Assembly: GCF_002834295.1 (NCBI RefSeq) | Contig: NZ_PISP01000006.1 | Location: 124,001-188,000 of the forward strand | DNA: 64,000 nucleotides | Direction: 5' to 3' | DNA from: Rhodohalobacter barkolensis | Lineage (GTDB): Bacteria > Bacteroidota > Rhodothermia > Balneolales > Balneolaceae | Shown: positions 1 to 7,586 of the stretch, piece after piece | How the letters are laid out: every line of letters starts with the position of its first letter | Position numbering within the stretch: position 1 is the first letter of the stretch | Notes under the pieces: model-generated | Told to the model about the DNA's origin: nothing | The model's database searches: none | The model's input: only the letters and a program-made list of their open reading frames with translations | Made by a program: the position numbers and the translations under genes

Positions 1-644
1 TTAGCCGACTCAAACGGATCATTAAACTGAACCGGACCGGGTTGTGCCGTTTTGGATATTGCATCATTTCCGATCAAGCCGAATACACCGATCCGTAGTC
101 CATTTTCCAGTTCTTTTACGAAGTGGTTTTGAATACCCCGTTCACTTAAGGGATGATCCTGGGGCGGCCTGACGTTGGTTCCCAGAATTACGGTTTGTTC
201 ACCGGCATCCGGATATCCTGCATCTGCCAAATAGCGCGCATAGACATCCGCACCATAATCAAACTCGTGATTGCCGATAGTAATCGCATCGTACCCCATA
301 TTTTGAAACAGGTTCAGTTCCGGAGCTAAACCCTCTCGCAATGGCAGCCAGCCAAAAGCAGGGCCGCCTAAAATATCCCCGCCCGAAAAAAGAAGAACCG
401 ACTCGCCTGCCTCCCTCTTTTCATTACGAACCATATTAATGGCTCCGGCCAGTCTGGCAATGCCTCCACCGGCTAAATTTCTATACTCAGGATGGTCATT
501 TACTGCCGGAATTGGAATTAGATGCGAATGTTCATCATTTGTGTGCAAAATCGTAAAACGCACCTCATCCTGTTGAATTTGCTGGCCATAGATTGTAAAT
601 GCTGCACTTGATAAAAGAACTAAAAATGTAAATTTGAGTTTCAA
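1..644 (-). CDS. 5'-nucleotidase/UshA-family metallophosphoesterase, C-terminal part cut by window edge
   Basis: The frame stays open to base 1, so this is the N-terminal ~214 residues of a longer protein. After a signal-peptide-like hydrophobic start, the mature part opens with ILHTNDEHSH, then GGDILGG and IGNHEFDYG. These are the metal-binding blocks (D-x-H, GD, GNH) of the CD73/UshA 5'-nucleotidase branch of calcineurin-like phosphoesterases, which release phosphate from nucleotides or related esters outside the cytoplasm. The start is TTG at 644: an in-frame TAA lies six codons upstream and no ATG is available between. It diverges from the M14 peptidase gene, with 85 bases shared as promoter space. 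Family is clear; substrate is not. Confidence 0.85.
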   Translation of the reverse strand, partial: MKLKFTFLVLLSSAAFTIYGQQIQQDEVRFTILHTNDEHSHLIPIPAVNDHPEYRNLAGGGIARLAGAINMVRNEKREAGESVLLFSGGDILGGPAFGWLPLREGLAPELNLFQNMGYDAITIGNHEFDYGADVYARYLADAGYPDAGEQTVILGTNVRPPQDHPLSERGIQNHFVKELENGLRIGVFGLIGNDAISKTAQPGPVQFNDPFESA

Positions 645-729
645 ATCTATTCGGGGCTTTTAGCAGTTATCGGTTTTGATTATGTTGTGTGACAATTTGC
701 TGCAAACAAATCAACAGGCTTATTAGATT

Positions 730-3255
730 ATGAAAAAACCGTTAAAAAGCATAAGTGCATTTCTGATCCTCTTTTTCATCTCAACCGGAGCGTTTGCTCA
801 GCTTCAGTCACCCGAAGAGTTCCTCGGATATGAACTTGGCGACCGATATACTCCACACCACAGAGTTTTGAGCTATGTGACCCATGTGGCCGAAAATTCC
901 GACCTGGTAACAATCCATAAATACGGGGAGACTTACGAACTTCGTGAACTCGTCTACCTGGTTGTTACTTCGGAAGAAAATCACTCTAATATTGAGGAAA
1001 TCAGGCTCAACAACCTCAAACTTACCGGGCTTGAAGAGGGCGAAGCTACAGATAATCAAAAAGCGATAACCTGGCTCAGCTACAACGTTCATGGGAACGA
1101 GACGAACAGCAGTGAAGCTGCCATGAAAACACTTTACGAGCTGGTTGACCCTTCGAACCGGGAAAGCAAGGCGTGGCTCAATGATTCTGTTGTAATTATA
1201 GACCCAATGATCAACCCGGATGGGCGGGATCGATATGTAAACTGGTTTAACGGTATGATTGGTACCGAATACAATCCCAACCCGATTGCCCGAGAGCTCA
1301 ACGAACCGTGGCCGGGCGGACGATCCAACCACTACTATTTTGATATGAACCGTGACTGGGCGTGGCAAACACAGGTAGAAACTCAACAGCGAATTGCCGT
1401 TTACCAACAGTGGATGCCCCACGTGCACGTCGACTTCCACGAAATGGGATATAACTCCCCATACTACTTTGCTCCCGCTGCAAAACCTTATCACAACGTG
1501 ATTACTGATTGGCAGACTGAGTTTCAAACTACCATTGGTAAAAATCACACCAAATATTTTGATGAAAACAGCTGGCTATACTACACCAGAGAAGTTTTCG
1601 ACCTTTTTTATCCCAGCTATGGCGATACCTGGCCAACGTACAACGGTGCCATTGGCATGACCTATGAGAAAGCCGGCGGCGGCAGTGCCGGTGCTGCTGT
1701 ATTAACTCAAGAAGGAGATACACTAACCCTTAAAGACCGGCTTACGCATCATCATGTTGCCGGAATTTCAACGATTGAAGTAACGGCTGTGAATGCGGAG
1801 CGAGTTGTTTCCGAATTTACCAACTACTTTAATAATGCAGCCAATGATCCTGCAGGCGCTTACAAATCATTTGTGATCAAAGCAGACAACAACCCCGATA
1901 AGGTTCACCACCTGCTCACATTCCTCGATAGTCAGAAAATCCGGTACGGTACAGCCGGGTCAAACCGAAATACGAATGCATACAATTTCAAAACAGGTGA
2001 GAATGAGCGTGTATCCATCTCTGAAGATGACATTGTTGTGAGCGTTTATCAGCCGCAGGGACAACTTGCTCGGGTCTTTTTTGAACCCAATCCGGAACTC
2101 GCAGACTCCCTCACCTACGATATTACAACGTGGGAAGCACACTACCGATTTGGGCTTGATGGATTTGCGCTTGAATCCAATATCAACCCGGAAGAAAATA
2201 TTTCACCGGACGATTACAGAAACAGTGAAGTGTCGGGCGCGGATGAACCCTATGCTTACGTTACCGACTGGGACAGCATGGATGACGCCCGGTTTCTGGC
2301 TGAGATTACCCAAAAAGGTGTAAAAAGCCGTTTCTCGAAGGTTGATTTTGAAATTGAAGGGCAGATCTTCAAAAAGGGCTCTTTGATTATTCTCAGAGGC
2401 AATAATGCGCATCTGGAGGATTCATTTGATGAGATTGTTCGTGCAGCCGCAGATAATCATAGCAGAGACCTCTTTGGGGCATCAACAGGGTTTGTAACCT
2501 CCGGTTCAGATTTCGGATCTAATAATGTCAGCTACATTGAAAAGCCTGAAGTCGCCGTGTTGATGGGTGAGGGTACGTCTTCACTAAGTGCCGGTGAAGT
2601 CTGGCACTATTTTGACCAGCAATTACGCTATCCAACCACGCTGATTGATACCGATGATTTCATGAGAGCTGACCTCTCTGACTACAACTCCCTCGTTCTT
2701 CCATCCGGATTTTACAATGGCGTATTAACGGACAGTGCCATTGAAAAAATCTCCAGCTGGGTTCGAAGCGGTGGAAACCTCATATTAATTGGTAATGCCA
2801 ACAGAAGTTTCACCAGCAGAAATGGCTTTCAGTTAACCCAAAAGCAGGTTGAATCATCCGAACCTACAACCGAAGAGCTGCTTGCATCGTACGGTGAACG
2901 ATCCCGGCGATCTATCAGCACAACAACCTCTGGATCTGCTTATGAAGTCACACTCGATACAACTCACCCGCTCGCTTTTGGGTATGATGAGGAGTATTAC
3001 ACATTAAAGCTGAGTGCAAATTCTTACAGCTATTTGGACGATGGATGGAATATTGGAACCGTTCGGGAAAATGCTTATCGAAGCGGTTTTGTAGGAGAAG
3101 AAGCGACATCGCAAATTGAAAACTCGCTCTCCTATGGAGTGCAGGATTACGGAAGTGGTCAGGTTGTTTATATGATCGAAAACCCGCTCTTCCGGGGCTT
3201 TTGGGAGAATGGAAAATTGATGGTTGCCAACTCCATCTTCTTTGTAGGAAACTAA
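730..3255 (+). CDS. Secreted M14-family zinc carboxypeptidase with C-terminal GATase1-like domain
   Basis: 841 aa. Residues 1-23 form a signal peptide ending AFA-Q, so the enzyme is exported. The M14 zinc site is visible: HGNE (His121, Glu124) and the third ligand in DFHEMG (about His237); NPDG near 162 and YEKAGG (Glu313, candidate catalytic acid) complete the carboxypeptidase fold. Residues about 600-840 resemble a glutamine-amidotransferase/ThuA-like domain (AVLMGEG...; LVLPSG; GGNLILIGN), a pairing known from large M14 peptidases in this group. It probably trims extracellular peptides. No sorting domain for type IX secretion is evident at the C terminus. Confidence 0.9.
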   Translation: MKKPLKSISAFLILFFISTGAFAQLQSPEEFLGYELGDRYTPHHRVLSYVTHVAENSDLVTIHKYGETYELRELVYLVVTSEENHSNIEEIRLNNLKLTGLEEGEATDNQKAITWLSYNVHGNETNSSEAAMKTLYELVDPSNRESKAWLNDSVVIIDPMINPDGRDRYVNWFNGMIGTEYNPNPIARELNEPWPGGRSNHYYFDMNRDWAWQTQVETQQRIAVYQQWMPHVHVDFHEMGYNSPYYFAPAAKPYHNVITDWQTEFQTTIGKNHTKYFDENSWLYYTREVFDLFYPSYGDTWPTYNGAIGMTYEKAGGGSAGAAVLTQEGDTLTLKDRLTHHHVAGISTIEVTAVNAERVVSEFTNYFNNAANDPAGAYKSFVIKADNNPDKVHHLLTFLDSQKIRYGTAGSNRNTNAYNFKTGENERVSISEDDIVVSVYQPQGQLARVFFEPNPELADSLTYDITTWEAHYRFGLDGFALESNINPEENISPDDYRNSEVSGADEPYAYVTDWDSMDDARFLAEITQKGVKSRFSKVDFEIEGQIFKKGSLIILRGNNAHLEDSFDEIVRAAADNHSRDLFGASTGFVTSGSDFGSNNVSYIEKPEVAVLMGEGTSSLSAGEVWHYFDQQLRYPTTLIDTDDFMRADLSDYNSLVLPSGFYNGVLTDSAIEKISSWVRSGGNLILIGNANRSFTSRNGFQLTQKQVESSEPTTEELLASYGERSRRSISTTTSGSAYEVTLDTTHPLAFGYDEEYYTLKLSANSYSYLDDGWNIGTVRENAYRSGFVGEEATSQIENSLSYGVQDYGSGQVVYMIENPLFRGFWENGKLMVANSIFFVGN

Positions 3256-3258
3256 CTT

Positions 3259-3336
3259 AGGTATTGGGTATTGAGCAGCGGTATCGAGATGCAAATTCAT
3301 GCATTTCTTGATACTTGCTACTCAGTACCTTCTACT
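3259..3336. repeat. Imperfect palindromic intergenic repeat (GGTATTGGG family), copy 1
   Basis: Lies between the M14 stop and the convergent helicase stop. It contains nested inverted segments around ATGCAAATTCATGCAT, with outer arms beginning GGTATTGGGTATTGAG and ending CTACTCAGTACC. A related element sits at 4958-5030. Its position between convergent genes would also allow it to act as a transcription end, but there is no clear T tract. Confidence 0.5.
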
Positions 3337-3340
3337 CTAT

Positions 3341-4630
3341 CTACTTCTCAAACTTCATCTTCATCAGTGCAGCTGCTATTTCGATAGGTGAAAAATCACC
3401 CTCTGCAAGCGGCTCAAGCTGATCAATATACTCTCGCAATCCACCTTTTTGAAGCACGTCCACAATCTCATCCAGGTGCGACTCCATCTTCGACAGTTGC
3501 ACCTCTTTGGATGATGGCATCGGCAACGGCATCAGCTTTGTACCGATAATTTTTTCAATGAAACGGATGCTTTTTCTCTTCCTTCCGGTAGAAAACGTAA
3601 TGGCCATACCGGATTTTCCCGCGCGTGCAGTACGTCCAATTCGGTGTACATAAAATTCCGGATCTTGCGGTACATCGTAGTTAAATACGATATCAATATC
3701 ATCCACGTCCAGTCCGCGAGCGGCAACATCGGTTGCAACCAACAGCTCAATCTTTCCGTTTCTGAATTTATTCATCACCTTGTCGCGAACATTCTGGCGC
3801 ATATCGCCATGAAGGGCATCAGCGGCAAATCCGCGAGCTTGAAATTCCTGTACAAGTGAATCGCATCTGCGTTTGGTATTTGAGAAAACGAGAGTCAGAT
3901 TGGCTCCCGTCATATCAATTACGCGTGAGATTGCTTCAACCCGCATAGAGTCGCGCACTTCCATGACGTACTGCTCTACACCTTCAGCTGTTTGAGCTTT
4001 GCCTTCCACTTTGATCATTTCGGGATGATCCATCCACTTATTCATGATATTCTTAATCGCTTTTGGAACAGTTGCTGAGAACATGATCGTTTGCGATTTC
4101 CCTTTACTGTAACTTAAAATCTGCTCCAGATCTTCGCGAAAACCCATATTGAGCATCTCATCGGCTTCATCAAGCACCACCATTTCGAGAGCTCCCAATT
4201 TGAGCGTACCGCGTTTCAGGTGATCGATGACTCGTCCCGGAGTTCCCACAACAATCTGAGCTCCTTTTTTCAGAGCTTTAAGTTGTCTGCTGATCGGTTG
4301 GCCACCATAAACCGGCACGGTAAATACACCGTTGACGTGCTTGGCAAGTTTTATCAGTTCGCCTGTAACCTGAATGGCCAGTTCGCGTGTAGGAGTTAAA
4401 ATTAAAACGCTTGGTGATTTGGAACCTTTGTTGGCCATCTGAAGAGCAGGTATTCCAAAAGCGGCCGTTTTACCTGTTCCCGTTTGAGCCTGTCCTACCA
4501 GGTCTTTTCCCGCTAATATTTCGGGTATACATTTTTCCTGGATGGATGTCGGAGCCTCAAAGCCCATATCGTTTACGGCTTTGAGAATTTCAGGCTGAAT
4601 TCCCAGCGCTGAAAAAGAAGAATTTTTCAT
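3341..4630 (-). CDS. DEAD-box ATP-dependent RNA helicase
   Basis: 429 aa from the ATG at 4630; a 22-residue upstream extension is possible but would start before the usual Q-motif spacing. All core motifs are intact: Q motif (TSIQ), motif I AQTGTGKT, Ia PTRELA, Ib TPGR, II DEAD, III SAT, IV LVFSNT, V ARGLDV and VI HRIGRTAR. The short C-terminal tail lacks the dsRNA-binding or basic extensions of long CsdA types. It probably unwinds RNA in ribosome assembly or mRNA decay in the cytoplasm. A second, degenerate member of the superfamily lies at 37274. Confidence 0.93.
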   Translation of the reverse strand: MKNSSFSALGIQPEILKAVNDMGFEAPTSIQEKCIPEILAGKDLVGQAQTGTGKTAAFGIPALQMANKGSKSPSVLILTPTRELAIQVTGELIKLAKHVNGVFTVPVYGGQPISRQLKALKKGAQIVVGTPGRVIDHLKRGTLKLGALEMVVLDEADEMLNMGFREDLEQILSYSKGKSQTIMFSATVPKAIKNIMNKWMDHPEMIKVEGKAQTAEGVEQYVMEVRDSMRVEAISRVIDMTGANLTLVFSNTKRRCDSLVQEFQARGFAADALHGDMRQNVRDKVMNKFRNGKIELLVATDVAARGLDVDDIDIVFNYDVPQDPEFYVHRIGRTARAGKSGMAITFSTGRKRKSIRFIEKIIGTKLMPLPMPSSKEVQLSKMESHLDEIVDVLQKGGLREYIDQLEPLAEGDFSPIEIAAALMKMKFEK

Positions 4631-5034
4631 TGTTTGTCTTTTGTTTGTAAGGAATGAAGGATAGAAATAGCCCCCTGATCGTGAAACATTATTCACCCCG
4701 GTTGCAGCAAAATCATCCTTTTTATCCTGTTATAAAATATCTGTCGCTCTCCACGCGCATCGCTCCGCTCTTGTGTTTTTTAAACATTTCGGAGATACTC
4801 CCTGGCCAAAAGCGCGTTTTACAAGCATTCAGGAGAGAACTACTGAAGAGTGGCAAAAAGGTACTGAGTTGGGCAGGTCAACGTCGAACGTCAGTTGAAG
4901 GTGCATAAGGTACGGAGAAGAATTGGATTTCCAACTATGGGATTTTATGGTTTAATGAGTAATAAGTATTGGGTATCAGGTAACAAGTACTCAATACTTA
5001 CTACTTAATACCTGATACCTACTACTCTTCAACC
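4631..5034. other. Intergenic stretch without a supported gene
   Basis: About 400 bases between the helicase start and the CstA stop. A forward frame at 4654-4908 encodes low-complexity, unmatched sequence with no ribosome binding site and is judged non-coding. The right end holds the interleaved inverted repeat at 4958-5019. The helicase promoter should lie here, but no convincing box was found. Confidence 0.5.
4958..5019. repeat. Interleaved inverted repeats (a-b-a'-b' order)
   Basis: Arm a (4958-4971) pairs with a' (4992-5005) at 13 of 14 positions. Arm b GGTATCAGGTA (4972-4982) pairs perfectly with b' TACCTGATACC (5009-5019). The order a-b-a'-b' means both stems can form together only as a pseudoknot. 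It lies immediately downstream of the cstA-like gene stop and is related in sequence to the element at 3259. Confidence 0.6.
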
Positions 5035-6759
5035 CTACTCACTACTCTTCTTCCGAAAAAGGGTATACGCTTCCAGTATGATCCAGATTGAAAATCCAAG
5101 TATGATAGCTCCAAAAGAGAAGAGCAGCAGATTGAAATCAGACTCGCCCAGCCCAGACCAATCAAAAATAACCTGCTCTACCATGGCCCAGAGAGTCATA
5201 AACAACACAAAGATCATTGGCACCAATGTGTAGATAATTGGACGACCGAGGCGTTTCAACCAGATGGTAATCAGCAGTAAACTAATTCCGGCCAGCAGCT
5301 GGTTTGATGTTCCAAATAGCGGCCATAGCAGATATCCGCCTGAGCCCAAACCCCGCGGGCCCTCCGGCAGCAGAACAAGTGCCGCACTTGCTCCCACAGC
5401 AATCAGTGTTGATGTGTGAAGCTTGGTCAGTGGTTTTACTTTGTACTCCTCACCCAGCTCGTTCAAAATATAGCGCATCAACCGAACAGAGGTATCGAGC
5501 GTGGTTGCGGCAAAGCTGATCACAATGACGGCAATAATCGTTTGAGCCGCTTCCAACGGAATGAGGAGTCCGGTCGCTAAATAGGCTGCGCCCTCTACAA
5601 AAATATTAAGACCGTTTGCGCCGGCTGCTTCAAACGAATGGTAGTTCTCTAAAAACTCTCCGGTTGTGTTGAAGTAGGTAACAATGGCCACGATGGTAAT
5701 CAGCGCCAGCGATCCTTCGCCGATCGCTCCCAGATATCCGACAAACCGGGCATCCGTCTCCTTATCCAGCTGCTTGGCCGTAGTTCCTGAGGATACCAGT
5801 CCGTGAAAGCCGGAAATCGCCCCGCAGGCAATCGTAATGAACAGGAGCGGAAACCAGCTTACATCACCGACATCCGTATTCGTCGGTGGAGCTGTAATTT
5901 CCGGACTGATCACAAAAAGTCCCAAATAGAGAATCACCAATCCCAGAATAAGCTGATATGCATTGATCAGGTCCCGTGGCTGAAGCAGCATCCAGACCGG
6001 CAGGGTCGAAGCAAAATAGACATAGACCATCAACACAATGATCCAGGTGAGAAAGGCTAACTCCACACCGGACAGACCCATAAGCGAAATGGCTTCTTCT
6101 CCGCCAAAATAGGAGACAAGGTCGATCTGCAGCACAGGAACGTAACTTGCAATAATAGCCGTAAAATACATCACTACCAGCACGATCACTGAAGGAATAA
6201 GCATACTGCCGCTCTTTTTGTATGCTCTGAAACCAATCCAGATGGCCAGCGGTATCTGAATAAAAATAGAGATAACCGTAGCCGGGAAACTGATAAAAAG
6301 GTTTGATATGACCCAGGCAAAGACGGCATTTACCATCAGCACCAAAATCAGGATAATGAATAGAAAGAGAAGCCGTCCCCGGCGACCCACCAGTTTATCA
6401 GCCAGCATTCCTACAGATTGTCCTTTGTGACGAACCGAGAGCACCATGGTTCCAAAATCGTGAACACCGGCCGCAAAGATAGTTCCAAAAACCACCCAGA
6501 GCATCGCTGGAACCCAGCCCCAGTAAACGGCAATAGCCGGACCAACAATGGGAGCAGCACCGGCAATGGATGTAAAATGATGACCCAAAAGTACAAACTT
6601 GTTGGCCGGCACATAATCTCTTCCATCGTTGAATTCGTGCGCCGGAGTCATGAAGTCCGGATTGAGCTGATAGATCTTTTCAGCCAAATACTTTGAGTAG
6701 TATCGGTAACCGATAAAGAAAAGAATGAGCGATAAAGCAGCGACTAAGCTTGCCGGCAC
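5035..6759 (-). CDS. CstA-family carbon starvation transporter
   Basis: 574 aa, almost entirely hydrophobic, with more than a dozen membrane segments. Family landmarks are DYVPANKFVLLGHHF (about residues 48-62), AGAAPIVGP, ISGFHGLVSSGTT and FGTSNQLLAG, all close to CstA/BtsT blocks. CstA proteins import peptides or pyruvate when carbon is scarce. It is shorter than E. coli CstA (about 700 aa), as are many family members. Start is GTG at 6759, forced by an in-frame stop just upstream. No small DUF466 (YbdD-like) partner follows. With the nearby peptidases a role in peptide use is plausible. Confidence 0.9.
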   Translation of the reverse strand: MPASLVAALSLILFFIGYRYYSKYLAEKIYQLNPDFMTPAHEFNDGRDYVPANKFVLLGHHFTSIAGAAPIVGPAIAVYWGWVPAMLWVVFGTIFAAGVHDFGTMVLSVRHKGQSVGMLADKLVGRRGRLLFLFIILILVLMVNAVFAWVISNLFISFPATVISIFIQIPLAIWIGFRAYKKSGSMLIPSVIVLVVMYFTAIIASYVPVLQIDLVSYFGGEEAISLMGLSGVELAFLTWIIVLMVYVYFASTLPVWMLLQPRDLINAYQLILGLVILYLGLFVISPEITAPPTNTDVGDVSWFPLLFITIACGAISGFHGLVSSGTTAKQLDKETDARFVGYLGAIGEGSLALITIVAIVTYFNTTGEFLENYHSFEAAGANGLNIFVEGAAYLATGLLIPLEAAQTIIAVIVISFAATTLDTSVRLMRYILNELGEEYKVKPLTKLHTSTLIAVGASAALVLLPEGPRGLGSGGYLLWPLFGTSNQLLAGISLLLITIWLKRLGRPIIYTLVPMIFVLFMTLWAMVEQVIFDWSGLGESDFNLLLFSFGAIILGFSIWIILEAYTLFRKKSSE

Positions 6760-6838
6760 AGTTCGATGGGTTTATAGAGCGTTGTCGGATTCAACCTTCA
6801 AAATAAACTTTTAGATTAAATGTGCAATTTTGGAATAG

Positions 6839-6855
6839 GCCACGGAAGCACGGAA
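6839..6855. repeat. Outer inverted repeat, left arm (GCCACGGAAGCACGGAA)
   Basis: The 17-base word here is repeated in inverted orientation at 7566-7582 with one mismatch. The two arms enclose the palindromic repeats and the four-helix-bundle gene. Confidence 0.65.
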
Positions 6856-6875
6856 TTCACTGAGTTGGAGCTTTT

Positions 6876-6950
6876 GAACCGCAGAATATCGAATTTAGAA
6901 GTTAAATTACTTCATTATTCGACATTCAGTATTCTGCGGTTCGACATTCT
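6876..6950. repeat. CCGCAGAAT palindromic repeat, copy 1
   Basis: Begins GAACCGCAGAATATCGAAT and ends ATTCTGCGGTTC; the ends are inverted copies, so the element can fold into a long imperfect hairpin. Closely related copies occur at 7399-7485 and 58129-58216. This copy lies upstream of the four-helix-bundle gene. Confidence 0.8.
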
Positions 6951-7037
6951 CTCACCCTATTCTATTGAAACAAAACTGTAAGGAATCTGCTCTTCACGTT
7001 TCATACATACAAAGAATAAAGCGAAAAGAGTATAAGT

Positions 7038-7391
7038 ATGAAAATTTATGACCTTGAAGACCGATTAATTGATTTTGCAGTACACATCATTAAAGTTGCA
7101 GAACAACTTCCGAAAAACTACACCGGCAATCATTTAGGTAAACAAATAATCAGATCTGGCACGGCTCCCGCGCTCAATTACGGTGAAGCCCAGGGCGCCG
7201 AATCGAGAAAAGACTTTATCCATAAGATGAAAATTTCGCTAAAAGAACTCCGGGAAACTTTCATCAATTTGAAAATCATCAAAAAGTCGGGCCTGATTGT
7301 AAATTATCAAACATTTACTGAAGCCCTGAAAGAGTGTAACGAATTGATTTCCATTTTTGTGAAAAGTGTGAAAACTGCGGAAAAAACATGA
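7038..7391 (+). CDS. Four-helix-bundle protein (23S rRNA intervening-sequence/S23 family)
   Basis: 117 aa, rich in helix formers, with the family pattern DLEDRLIDFAVHIIKVAEQLP then HLGKQIIRSGTAPALNYGEAQGAES, typical of the S23/IVP four-helix-bundle family. Such proteins were first noticed in 23S rRNA intervening sequences but are usually free chromosomal genes of unknown role; relatives serve as accessory proteins in diversity-generating retroelements (Avd), but no reverse transcriptase or variable repeat is seen here. The gene is enclosed by two palindromic repeats and an outer inverted repeat, suggesting it may move or expand as a unit. Confidence 0.85.
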   Translation: MKIYDLEDRLIDFAVHIIKVAEQLPKNYTGNHLGKQIIRSGTAPALNYGEAQGAESRKDFIHKMKISLKELRETFINLKIIKKSGLIVNYQTFTEALKECNELISIFVKSVKTAEKT

Positions 7392-7398
7392 TAGACTA

Positions 7399-7485
7399 AA
7401 CCGCAGAATGTAGAACTCTGAATATCGAATTTCGAAGTGAAGTTACTTCATTATTCGCATTCAGTATTCTGCGGTTCGACATTCC
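7399..7485. repeat. CCGCAGAAT palindromic repeat, copy 2
   Basis: Begins eight bases after the four-helix-bundle stop codon and ends GCGGTTCGACATTCC. It matches the copy at 6876-6950 across most of its length, with an extra block near the left arm. Confidence 0.8.
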
Positions 7486-7520
7486 CTCAAATCACTCATT
7501 CAATAAAAATAACACCCCTC

Positions 7521-7582
7521 GTCCCGACGAAATGCAATCGGGACACTCCCCTCAAGGGGAGATTTTTCCGTGTTTCCGTGGC
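7521..7582. repeat. GTCCCGA hairpin and outer inverted-repeat right arm
   Basis: GTCCCGA (7521-7527) pairs with TCGGGAC (7538-7544), followed by a CCCCT/AGGGG hairpin and then TTCCGTGTTTCCGTGGC (7566-7582), the inverted partner of 6839-6855. It lies just downstream of the M16 protease stop. Confidence 0.65.
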
Positions 7583-7586
7583 TAAA

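Noticed and set aside
808-1548. 246-codon reverse frame within the M14 peptidase gene
   Set aside because: Lies wholly antisense to a clear, motif-rich gene and shows no domain or start signal.
4654-4908. 84-codon forward frame after the helicase start
   Set aside because: Low-quality sequence with no ribosome binding site and no recognisable domain; overlaps the probable helicase promoter region.
7038-7391. Diversity-generating retroelement around the four-helix-bundle gene
   Set aside because: No reverse transcriptase, template repeat or variable repeat is nearby.
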